This document shows positions 27,448-35,656 of a stretch of 64,000 bases of DNA, piece by piece (position 1 is the stretch's first letter; each line of letters starts with the position of its first letter). A program made the translations under genes and the position numbers. Source of the DNA: Saprospiraceae bacterium (GTDB lineage: Bacteria > Bacteroidota > Bacteroidia > Chitinophagales > Saprospiraceae); NCBI GenBank assembly GCA_016714445.1, contig JADJNF010000010.1, forward strand, positions 1-64,000. The letters are read 5' to 3'. The notes beneath the pieces are model-generated. The model had not been told where the DNA came from. It saw nothing but the letters and a program-made list of their open reading frames with translations, and did no database searches.

Positions 27448-28152
27448 TTAACAATCATTATCAATTTCTTTAATAATGTCAACAATTTCATATGCAGCAA
27501 ATTTTGAAATTTGAACACTATCATATTTATCCATTTGATCGAAATTGATAGCATCCAACATATTGCCTCTAATCTGTTCATCCTTATTAGGGTAAAAACC
27601 ACCAGTAAATGGCATTTTCCTTTTTGGATTTACTGCCCAACGTATACTCTTTCCAATCACTGTGTATGATCGGATCTGTTTGGAACAAAAGTTCATCAAG
27701 ATCACAATGAGAGTTTCCGCCCCAAACTCTTAAAATTATTGGTTTAGTATAACTAAATTTTGTCATTTAAACCATTGATTAGTTTTGATTCATATTTATC
27801 AGATTTTGCAAGGTAAAATTTATATTATAACTTGCCTTTTAAACCTTCATCCAGTTTCTGACAAATACTTTGGTTGTTTCCTTTTCTCGGTTACAAGTCC
27901 AATATAAGTTTCACCATGTTTCGCCTTTTTATCCACATCAAAAAAACCAGGCTGGACATAAAAACCAGATTCACCAGGAAATTTTGTATGACTGCAATCT
28001 ACCCAATTTTCTAGTGTAACACGATTAAATCTCAATCTATCTTTCTTATCACACTCAAAAGATGGATTTTGAATTTCGACATAAGTTTGTCCAAATAATC
28101 CAAAGGTTCGTAAAATTAAAAATACTGTTAGAACAAATTTCACTTGAGACAT
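27448..28152 (-). pseudogene. Decayed secreted protein (N-terminal region of an OmpA-family-type protein)
   Basis: The ATG at 28152 starts a signal peptide and the block VEIQNPSFECDKK ... NWVDCSHTKFPGESG ... KHGETYIGLVTEK, the N-terminal domain found in many Bacteroidota outer-membrane/OmpA-family proteins. The frame then breaks. The next expected pieces appear in other frames with stops between them: NNQSICQKLDEGLKGKL, YKFYLAKSDKYESKL, then YTKPIILRVWGGNSHCD..ELLFQTDPIIHSDWKEYT, then NPKRKMPFTGGFYPNKDEQIRGN. At least three frame changes and a lost C-terminus make it a pseudogene, or a real gene in badly sequenced DNA; the artefact-like stretch at 28361 favours caution. Confidence 0.65.
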
Positions 28153-28892
28153 AAATTTCCCTTTCCAAGGAAAATGTTTTATTCTGGTGCCTAGTATTTT
28201 TATTCAGCTTTATAAAAACCTAGATTCTAAATCAAATAAAAAAACAAAACAGATCTGAAATTGTCTCAGGTTTCCAAGATTTCAAGACATTTTGTTTACT
28301 TCCTTTACCACTTTGATTCATTTTACCAAAGTACCACATGATTCAAAACACATATACTAAAAAAAAAAAAGTTTTTCCCCTTTCCCTTTTTGGGTTTTTT
28401 AAAAATTTTTTTTCCGGGGGTTTTTTCCCCCCCCCAATAAAATTTTTTTTTCCGGGGCAAACCAGGATTAAAAAACCAAAACAAGTAATTTGGGTTATGT
28501 TTCATCTTTTTTTGTTCAATCATTGAGTGGTTTCAAATATATTGTATTATCAATATTATAACGAAATACATTTTGACCTTAAGGAAAGTAATGGGACCTT
28601 TTCTTTGATCATCTTAAAGACCAAAAATTTTCGCATTTATTCAAAATAAATTTGATTCCAGAGAGATGTTCCCACAACTATGAAGCGCTAATGTATGAAT
28701 TTATATGTGAGAAAAATTAATTTTTTATTCTATAAATTGGATTTACAAAACAGTTTAGCCTGACTTCGTTTTTCAGTGATGATCTTTAAACCACATAATT
28801 TCTCCATTTGGAACAATACTCTGTAAATTGACTTTTAAATGCTCAATAGAATTTGGTTTTAAATCAAAAAAATAAAGGTACTGATCAATCCC
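28153..28892. other. Intergenic region with homopolymer artefact
   Basis: 740 bases with no supported gene. The middle (28361-28475) is a chain of homopolymers (A11, T6, G5, C10 and similar) unlike the rest of the window; see findings. The remainder is AT-rich without recognisable signals. Confidence 0.6.
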
Positions 28893-30596
28893 CTACCTGA
28901 CCAGTCCTACCGGCATACTTTTGTCATAATCTCCCATGATAGTGGGATTCTGCGCATTGGCAGTGTATGATTTAACGTTTGATGAAACATAGTTGTACAA
29001 CTCGGTGATGTTGATGAGCTTATCGCCGTCTTTATCTGCATTTCCCTTGAGTCCCTTGATCAGGAAATGGGAAAATATCCCTTGTCTCAAACCTCCATAT
29101 TCCAGTGAAACCTCTTCTTTTTTGGAAGACATCATGATGGCTGTACCTCCATTGATGGTATTGTAAGCACTATAAAAATTGTCTATGGCCACATTGAGCG
29201 GGGTACGGGCAGAAGCAATCATTGATCCGGAGTGACAGGCATCAGTGACAAATAGTTTATGGTTGGCGGCTGAAGTATTCAATACATTCAGGATGTCACC
29301 GTAAGGTATGTGGTTTTTGAATCCATCAAAATCACTGGGCACATAAGCACCATCCAGACCGTGTCCAGACATGTAAAGCATGACTACATCATTTTTATCT
29401 GCTCTCGATGCCAGACTGGCGAGTTCCTGACGAATGGTTTTGTTAGTTGCTGCGTCGTCTATCAGTATTTTAATATTGTCATCCGGTATCGCACCACCCT
29501 CAGGACTGCGCAGGAAAGCATATAGCTGGTAGGCATCGTCATCCGTATACTTCAGGGAAGGCATATGATTGTAAGTGGCAACACCGACGATCAAAGCATA
29601 TATCTGTGTTTTGCCTGCTTCTACGGATATTTTTCCGGCCGGTATTTTATTCTGAGCTATGTCCTGCGTTTTGGCAGCAATGATTTTTTGTTTGGGTACA
29701 CCATTGTCCCAAAGTGCAGCATAGGTATTGCCGGAAGCAAAATACATCGTGCCTTTGCCATGTGGCGAATGATTTTTCCATCCACCGATATATTTATCTC
29801 CGTTGGCATATTTGCATTCACCTTCACCCTGACCTACGCCATCTAAAAAATCTCCGGTATATACAGATCCGTCACCATATCGATATACTCCGTTTACACC
29901 ATGACAATACTGGGTAGTGCAGTCTATATTGGGTTTTGATGCATTGGACTGAAGAGTGGGAATTACAGCCTGATTTACTTTGGGGTCATATGCGCTGGCA
30001 GCCAGGTCATTTTCTTCTTTGATCAAAACATTCATATCGTAGTGCTGAATTCTTTTTTTACCATGAACAAAGGATATGCCAGCTCCGTTTTTTTTATTTC
30101 GCATCCAGCTTCCATCATAATATGAGCCATCAGATCGGGTTAGTTTGCCCTTCCCGCTGAATTGCCCATCCAGAAAATCACCGGTATAGGTGTCTCCGTC
30201 GCTGAAGGTATAGGTACCCTTGCCGGAAGATTTGCCATTTTCCCAACTCCCGTCATAGGTATCGCCATTCCGATATCGCATTAGTCCTTTACCTGTGATC
30301 ACACCATCCACTACATTTCCTGTGTAGATATCTCCGGTTTGAAAAGTTATTTTTGCCTTACCGGATTTTGTACCGTTGTAAAAGTCACCGCTGTAAATAC
30401 TGCCGTCTTTATGATAATACACCCCGGTACCATGAGGTCTGGCATTCAAAAAAGTTCCCTGATATGTAGAACCATCTTTGTATAAATACGTACCTTTGCC
30501 TTTAGAGCAATTGCCCGAGATACAGCCTGCATTTGCCTGAAACGTGTAGATTTGAATCAAAGCGATAAAGGACCATTTGAATACTACCTGTTGCAT
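28893..30596 (-). CDS. MORN-repeat / caspase-like (C14) fusion protein
   Basis: 567 residues. A signal peptide (~1-24) is followed by two blocks of MORN repeats, six copies at ~35-172 and about three at ~237-300, each of the form G-x-G-x-x-x-Y-x-x-G-D-x-Y-x-G-x-W/F. The C-terminal half (~332-567) is a metacaspase/paracaspase-type p20 fold: YALIVGVATY start, catalytic His412 in SGHG and catalytic Cys454 in DACHSGS. MORN arrays bind membranes or act as rigid spacers; the C14 domain is a cysteine protease. The export signal places it in the periplasm or on the cell surface. It stands alone between non-related genes. Confidence 0.85.
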   Translation of the reverse strand: MQQVVFKWSFIALIQIYTFQANAGCISGNCSKGKGTYLYKDGSTYQGTFLNARPHGTGVYYHKDGSIYSGDFYNGTKSGKAKITFQTGDIYTGNVVDGVITGKGLMRYRNGDTYDGSWENGKSSGKGTYTFSDGDTYTGDFLDGQFSGKGKLTRSDGSYYDGSWMRNKKNGAGISFVHGKKRIQHYDMNVLIKEENDLAASAYDPKVNQAVIPTLQSNASKPNIDCTTQYCHGVNGVYRYGDGSVYTGDFLDGVGQGEGECKYANGDKYIGGWKNHSPHGKGTMYFASGNTYAALWDNGVPKQKIIAAKTQDIAQNKIPAGKISVEAGKTQIYALIVGVATYNHMPSLKYTDDDAYQLYAFLRSPEGGAIPDDNIKILIDDAATNKTIRQELASLASRADKNDVVMLYMSGHGLDGAYVPSDFDGFKNHIPYGDILNVLNTSAANHKLFVTDACHSGSMIASARTPLNVAIDNFYSAYNTINGGTAIMMSSKKEEVSLEYGGLRQGIFSHFLIKGLKGNADKDGDKLINITELYNYVSSNVKSYTANAQNPTIMGDYDKSMPVGLVR

Positions 30597-30710
30597 ATTT
30601 TTGAAGGATAAAATTTAAAAAATGTAAAGGTTTACGTCCTATTGTCCCGAGTTTGATACGGATCAATTAACTTCCTTTTAATCATTTTTATTATCTGAAA
30701 ATCAAATTTT

Positions 30711-31193
30711 ATGAACAAGTTAACTTTTATTTTTGCAATCGTACTTTTGAGTTTTGTCGCATGTAAGAACAGTGGTAACGATACAACGTCTGCAGATGGT
30801 ATTCATTTTGGTGAAGTCATTGACACTACAGGCATGATCCCTTATGCAGATCTGCTTGCCCAAATGGCCGTTTCTGATTCCGTTCAAGCCAAAGTGGTGG
30901 GCAAAGTATCCGGAGTTTGTCAAACAAAAGGGTGCTGGATGAACATCGTATCTGACAGCGATACTTCAAAGACTGAAATGTTTGTCCAATTTAAAGATTA
31001 TGGCTTTTTTATGCCAAAAGATCTGGCGGGCAAAGAAGTGGTCATGCTCGGTAAAGCCTATAGAGAAGTTACCTCGGTAGACGATCTGAAACACTTCGCA
31101 GAAGATGAAGGACTAACAGCAGAAGAAATAGCCAAAATCACGGAGCCAAAAACAGAATTAAAGTTTATGGCGTCTGGTGTCATGATAAAATAA
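30711..31193 (+). CDS. DUF4920 lipoprotein
   Basis: 160 residues with lipobox FVAC at residue ~18. The mature part has the DUF4920 pattern (HFGEVIDTTGMIPYADLL, VVGKVSGVCQTKGCWMNI with two Cys, FMPKDLAGKEVVMLGKAY, MASGVMIK end), an OB-fold-like family whose Cys pair may bind metal or be redox active. Function unknown. Divergent from the MORN/caspase gene. Confidence 0.8.
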   Translation: MNKLTFIFAIVLLSFVACKNSGNDTTSADGIHFGEVIDTTGMIPYADLLAQMAVSDSVQAKVVGKVSGVCQTKGCWMNIVSDSDTSKTEMFVQFKDYGFFMPKDLAGKEVVMLGKAYREVTSVDDLKHFAEDEGLTAEEIAKITEPKTELKFMASGVMIK

Positions 31194-31199
31194 AAAATT

Positions 31200-31355
31200 C
31201 AGTCCGATGCAATTGGTAAAACTGCTTAATTGCCAATTTGGTGGAATTGCGAAATTGCTGATTTGCTAAATCGCTAATTTGCTAAATAGTAGAACTGCTG
31301 CTTTGTTGCTTTGCTAAATTGCGTAATTGCTAATTTGGTGGAATAGATTAATCGT
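31200..31355. repeat. Degenerate short-motif repeat
   Basis: The motif AATTGCTAATTTGC and variants (GCTAAATTGC, GCTGATTTGC, GCTAATTTGG) recurs about eight to ten times between the convergent DUF4920 and galM genes. No coding frame. Confidence 0.6.
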
Positions 31356-31420
31356 TTGAGCAAGTGATCTTTGACCTGGCCTACACCGTAAGGGTCAGAC
31401 TGGTTTGATGAAATTGCTGT

Positions 31421-32473
31421 TTATATCGGGAAAGTATCCACTTTGTAGATGGTTTTTGAATAAAACTTTTCATCCTTTTTTAATACTGAGGATGGAAAAG
31501 GTTTATGATTTGGTGAGTCAGGAAAATGTTGTGTTTCCAGACAAAAACCTGCATACGGATGGTATGGTCCGAGCTTACCATCCACTCCATTTAAATGGTT
31601 GCCTGAATAAAGCTGAATACCCGGCTGGTCAGTATATACCTGCAATCTCCTACCGGTAGGTTGATGTCTAACTTCGGCAACCGGAAGGTCAAAGGGGTGA
31701 TCATTAAGCACAAAATTATGGTCATAACCATTGGCCACTTTTAAAATGGGATCATCGTTAAAAATACGTGCAGAAATAGCGTGAAAATCGAGAAAATCAA
31801 GGTTGGTACCCTTTACAGGTAAAAGTATTCCCGTTGGTATAAGCGTGTCATCTGACTGGGTATATACATCGGCGCTGATCTTTACTTCATGATCCAGTAT
31901 ATCCCTGTGCGGATCTCCGGACAAATTGAAATAACAATGATTGGTTAGGTTGATCACCGTATCCATGTCCGATTGAGCAAAATATTCTATGATCAACTCA
32001 TTTTCATCGGTAAAAGTATAATTTACTTTGAGTTCCAGATGCCCCGGATAACCTTCCTCCAGATGTGGGCTTTGGGTAGTCAGTGACAAAGTGTGTTGGT
32101 GCCCGGATGAAAATGTGTCAAAATTCCAAATCTTTCGATCAAAACCATTTTTGCCACCATGCAAATGATGTGGAAATAAGTTTTTCTCAAGTTGGTAAAC
32201 CTGACCATTCATATCAAAAGTTCCATGGGCAATACGATTGGCATAACGTCCTATGATAGCGCCAAAATATGGGTGCCTATTCAGATAACCATTCAGATCC
32301 GCACACCCCAGCAAAATATCTGAGAAACCATTATGCCTGTCAAGAGTGTTCCAACTATGAACTATCCCACCATAATTGGTAATTTGTATTGTTTGACCAT
32401 GGCTATTTTTAAGCGTAAAAAGGTATACTTCTTTGCCATTTATGTGACCAAATGCTGTCATGGAGATATCCAT
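31421..32473 (-). CDS. galM: Aldose 1-epimerase (galactose mutarotase)
   Basis: 350 residues. NYGGIVHSWNTLD start, GRYANRIAHGTF, catalytic His in LTNHCYFNLSG, VANGYDHNFVL and catalytic Glu in FCLETQHFPDSPN. Interconverts alpha and beta anomers of aldohexoses before the Leloir pathway. No other galactose gene is nearby. Its 3' end meets the degenerate repeat region. Confidence 0.95.
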   Translation of the reverse strand: MDISMTAFGHINGKEVYLFTLKNSHGQTIQITNYGGIVHSWNTLDRHNGFSDILLGCADLNGYLNRHPYFGAIIGRYANRIAHGTFDMNGQVYQLEKNLFPHHLHGGKNGFDRKIWNFDTFSSGHQHTLSLTTQSPHLEEGYPGHLELKVNYTFTDENELIIEYFAQSDMDTVINLTNHCYFNLSGDPHRDILDHEVKISADVYTQSDDTLIPTGILLPVKGTNLDFLDFHAISARIFNDDPILKVANGYDHNFVLNDHPFDLPVAEVRHQPTGRRLQVYTDQPGIQLYSGNHLNGVDGKLGPYHPYAGFCLETQHFPDSPNHKPFPSSVLKKDEKFYSKTIYKVDTFPI

Positions 32474-32626
32474 TCTTAATGACTTAATGAGTTAAATTAA
32501 ACAAATACCTAATATGTAACGTTTATATTAACAGTACAAATGTAAAAAACACGTCACATTTTGTACAAATTTACTCTAATTTAAAACTTTAACACATTTT
32601 TAATAACCGAAATACAATAAAGTTTT

Positions 32627-32634
32627 TATATTTG
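32627..32634 (+). promoter_or_regulatory. Bacteroidota -7 element
   Basis: TATATTTG, 20 bases upstream of the ATG at 32654. Confidence 0.5.
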
Positions 32635-32653
32635 CACAATAAATTGTTTTCTC

Positions 32654-33349
32654 ATGGTAAGAATTGTACTTCTATCATTTATCTTTTTTACGACGTTTAG
32701 AATGAGTGCTCAGTTTTCGAGCAGTCCTGCACCGGTGATGGTATCTGTTCAGCCTACATCAGGCGAGCTTGTGACAGATGTTATTTTCAGCAAATCACGT
32801 GACACTACATATACCATTTTTTGGAAATTGGAAAAAAATCCAGCTACCTTCGAAAGTGCATGGGAAATTTATGTTTGTGATCTAAACCTGTGTTATACAT
32901 CAGCCATTGAAAGTTGTCCTCCTTCAAAGCCAAATGTATTTTCCAACAACTCAAATTTGTTTCAGTTTCACTTTAAGCCAAATGGAGTATCTGGTAGTTC
33001 AGTAGTAGGGGTCAAATTATATGCGGACAAAAATTTTACACAGGAAGTGTATTCCACCACTATTAATATCAGTTCGACCACATCTTCTACCAAGGATTTA
33101 AACAATGTAAATATAAAATTATTTCCAAATCCGGCTTCTGAATATTTTCAGGTAACCAATGCTTCATCTGTTAAAAAAGTAGTGTTATATAATATGTTCG
33201 GAAAAGAAGTGAAAACCTATTTTCACTACAATAATGCACAGCACGAGATTTCTGATTTAAAAACAGGTATGTATATTGTGAAAATGCTGGATGACAGAAA
33301 TAAAGTCATAAAGTCACTCAAACTCAATAAGAGTTTCGGGGGAGCTTAA
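32654..33349 (+). CDS. Secreted protein with T9SS type A sorting domain
   Basis: 231 residues. Signal peptide (MVRIVLLSFIFFTTFRMSAQF), a central beta-sandwich-like domain with four Cys that may form disulfides (YVCDLNLCYTS, ESCPPS), and a C-terminal T9SS sorting domain (IKLFPNPASEYFQV, VVLYNMFGKEV, LKTGMYIVKM). The sorting domain directs it through the type IX system to the surface, where it is usually removed. A seven-residue tail (NKSFGGA) extends past the usual end. Function of the central part unknown. Confidence 0.85.
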   Translation: MVRIVLLSFIFFTTFRMSAQFSSSPAPVMVSVQPTSGELVTDVIFSKSRDTTYTIFWKLEKNPATFESAWEIYVCDLNLCYTSAIESCPPSKPNVFSNNSNLFQFHFKPNGVSGSSVVGVKLYADKNFTQEVYSTTINISSTTSSTKDLNNVNIKLFPNPASEYFQVTNASSVKKVVLYNMFGKEVKTYFHYNNAQHEISDLKTGMYIVKMLDDRNKVIKSLKLNKSFGGA

Positions 33350-33374
33350 TAATATATCCTTAATTTATATCAAT

Positions 33375-33410
33375 AAAAAAGGCATCATTTCAAAATATGA
33401 TGCCTTTTTT
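33375..33410. terminator. Bidirectional terminator
   Basis: AAAAAAGGCATCAT / ATGATGCCTTTTTT hairpin with an eight-base loop between convergent genes (33349 and 33446). Confidence 0.93.
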
Positions 33411-33445
33411 ATTTTTGGTCTACAGATTAAATTACTCCCACTGAG

Positions 33446-33853
33446 TTATGCCGGATATTTTACATAATTCCTCGGCGTTTCCCATAGTTTTATACTCAAT
33501 TCAAATCTATCTTCTATTTTCGACCTTAGAATGTTGTAAATAACAAATACGATGTGCTCAGCACTGGGTATCAATGTTTTGAACTCTATGGTATCAAGAT
33601 TGAGATTTTTATGGTCAAATCTATCTTCCACTTCCGCTTTGATCAAGTCAGCCAAATCTTTCATATCATATACATATCCGGTCTCAGGATCCACCACGCC
33701 TGTAAGCTTCACTTCCAGTTCATAATTGTGGCCATGGTAGTTGGCATTATTGCACAGCCCAAAAACATCTCTATTTTTTTCATCAGACCATGTCGGATTG
33801 TGCAATCTATGTGCAGCATTAAAATGTCCCCTTCGATATACAGATACTCTCAT
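33446..33853 (-). CDS. 6-pyruvoyltetrahydropterin synthase / QueD family protein
   Basis: 135 residues. Zinc ligands in HFNAAHRL and YHGHNYELEV, the catalytic Cys in FGLCNNANYHG and a Glu near the end (KLWETPRNYV). The family makes 6-pyruvoyltetrahydropterin or, as QueD, 6-carboxytetrahydropterin for queuosine. No queC/queE gene is near, so the exact reaction is open. Confidence 0.9.
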   Translation of the reverse strand: MRVSVYRRGHFNAAHRLHNPTWSDEKNRDVFGLCNNANYHGHNYELEVKLTGVVDPETGYVYDMKDLADLIKAEVEDRFDHKNLNLDTIEFKTLIPSAEHIVFVIYNILRSKIEDRFELSIKLWETPRNYVKYPA

Positions 33854-33898
33854 TGATACAATATTATTTGAGCCGTAACAATATGAATCCTGAATTTG

Positions 33899-33929
33899 TT
33901 GTGCTGATGTGTGATAAAAGCTACCTTTG
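33899..33929 (+). promoter_or_regulatory. Bacteroidota promoter of the glutathione peroxidase gene
   Basis: TTG at 33899-33901, 20-base spacer and TACCTTTG at 33922-33929. It puts transcription after 33911, so the upstream in-frame ATG cannot be used and the ATG at 33953 is the start. Confidence 0.6.
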
Positions 33930-33952
33930 TAATTGTAATCAAAAATTCAGTA

Positions 33953-34429
33953 ATGTCCGATAGCTTATTTAATGTTTCTATCCAAACTCTGCAAGGAAAA
34001 CCATTGGACTGGACATCTTTTCAGCACAAAAAAATTCTGATTGTAAATGTGGCATCAGAGTGCGGATATACCCGGCAGTATGCCCAACTTCAAGACCTGT
34101 TTGAAACAAATCAAGAAAAACTTATGATACTTGGTTGCCCTTGCAATGATTTTGGAGGACAAGAACCGGGAGATGCCGTCAAAATTGAAGAATTTTGTAC
34201 ACTGAACTTTGGAGTGACCTTTCCGTTGACAGAAAAAATAAATATCGTAAACCATACGCACCCCATGTATGCGTGGCTGATACATGAAGCCAAAAATAAA
34301 AATGAAGACGATATAGTATCCTGGAATTTTCATAAATTTTTGATCAATGAAGATGGTTCTTTCTATAAAAGTTTACCATCTTCGTCGGATCCATTCTGTA
34401 ATGAAATTATCGAATGGCTGGAAAAATAG
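33953..34429 (+). CDS. Glutathione peroxidase-like thiol peroxidase
   Basis: 158 residues from the ATG at 33953. Catalytic Cys in NVASECGYTRQ (Cys in place of selenocysteine), Gln in FGGQEPG and Trp-Asn in SWNFHKFLI complete the tetrad. In bacteria these enzymes normally use thioredoxin to reduce hydroperoxides. Its stop is 26 bases before holB. Confidence 0.93.
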   Translation: MSDSLFNVSIQTLQGKPLDWTSFQHKKILIVNVASECGYTRQYAQLQDLFETNQEKLMILGCPCNDFGGQEPGDAVKIEEFCTLNFGVTFPLTEKINIVNHTHPMYAWLIHEAKNKNEDDIVSWNFHKFLINEDGSFYKSLPSSSDPFCNEIIEWLEK

Positions 34430-34454
34430 TATTTAATCTCAAAATTCAGACCTC

Positions 34455-35579
34455 GTGTTTTTTAAAGATATCGCCGGTAAATCCGAAGTAAAAAGTAACC
34501 TGAAACGCAATGTAGAAAAAAACAGAATACCTCATGCACAAATTTTTCTGGCGAGGGAAGGATGCGGAGGATTGCCCATGGCTCTGGCATTTGCTTCTTA
34601 TCTCATGTGCGAAAACAAAACAGATGGCGACAGTTGCGGAGAGTGCAATCAGTGTATCAAGTCCCATAAGTTTGTTCATCCTGATATTCACTTTTCTTTT
34701 CCGGTAGTAAAATTTGGAGACAAAAAAAGGGCAGAGACCACCAGTGATGATTTCTTGCCTAAGTGGAGAGAGATACTCACTGATAATCCTTTTATGAGCA
34801 CCCGAGAATGGCTCCTGCATATCAATGCAGAAAATAACCTACCCAATATAAATGTCAAAGAGTGCAATGATATCATGCATAAACTAAATATGATGTCTTA
34901 TGAATCTGAAAATAAGATTCTCATCATGTGGCTTCCGGAGTATCTGGGTTCAGAAGGCAACAGACTGCTCAAACTCATAGAAGAACCTACAGACAATACC
35001 TACATTATTCTGGTGGCAGAAAATCAGGATCATATCCTTCAGACTATTTTAAGCAGATGTCAACTGGTAAAAATTCCCAATTTTGAGCCGCACGAAATCA
35101 GCGACTATCTCATCCGACACCAACAAATACCGGCCCATAAAGCACAACAAATCGCAAATCTGGCCGACGGCAATCTTAATCAGGCATTGAATATAAGTAA
35201 AAATGAAGCTACCGACTACTCAGACATGCTTATATCATGGCTTCGAATTTCTTATAAATCCGATCCCGTTGAAATTAATAAGTGGATCAGCGGCATTGCA
35301 GATATGGGTAAAGATGAACAAAAGAACTTTTTTGAATACGGACTTCACTTCTTCAGACAATTTATATATAAAAATCTGACCAAAAGTAATGATGTAAACC
35401 TGACTCAAAAAGAACTGGATACCGCCAATAAAATGGAAAGTATCATAGATTTGTCCAAAGCAGAAGCTATAGTCGCCTTACTGAATGAAGCAGTAGAAAA
35501 TATAAACAGAAACATAAACATTAAAATTATGCTTTTTTCGGATACACTCACCATTGGAGAATTGATACGGAAAAAATAA
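34455..35579 (+). CDS. holB: DNA polymerase III subunit delta'
   Basis: 374 residues from a GTG start at 34455. Clamp-loader AAA+ fold with HAQIFLAREGCGG in place of a clean Walker A, as usual for delta' which does not hydrolyse ATP, zinc-binding Cys set (CENKTDGDSCGECNQC), KLIEEPTDNTYIILVAEN and the SRC motif (ILSRCQLVKI). Opens the sliding clamp with tau/gamma and delta. Follows the peroxidase gene closely and may be co-transcribed. Confidence 0.93.
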   Translation: MFFKDIAGKSEVKSNLKRNVEKNRIPHAQIFLAREGCGGLPMALAFASYLMCENKTDGDSCGECNQCIKSHKFVHPDIHFSFPVVKFGDKKRAETTSDDFLPKWREILTDNPFMSTREWLLHINAENNLPNINVKECNDIMHKLNMMSYESENKILIMWLPEYLGSEGNRLLKLIEEPTDNTYIILVAENQDHILQTILSRCQLVKIPNFEPHEISDYLIRHQQIPAHKAQQIANLADGNLNQALNISKNEATDYSDMLISWLRISYKSDPVEINKWISGIADMGKDEQKNFFEYGLHFFRQFIYKNLTKSNDVNLTQKELDTANKMESIIDLSKAEAIVALLNEAVENINRNINIKIMLFSDTLTIGELIRKK

Positions 35580-35656
35580 TGGAGTGGTTTATGCCCAAAG
35601 TTGAATATAAGCCTAAAAGCCTTCCATTAAATCAGCTGACTACCTATGACTATTTT

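Noticed and set aside
28323..28526. Frames on both strands across the homopolymer tract
   Set aside because: They consist of Lys/Phe/Gly/Pro runs produced by the homopolymers and do not look like proteins.
31405..31659. 84-codon plus-strand frame beginning with ATG
   Set aside because: It is the reverse complement of the 3' end of galM.
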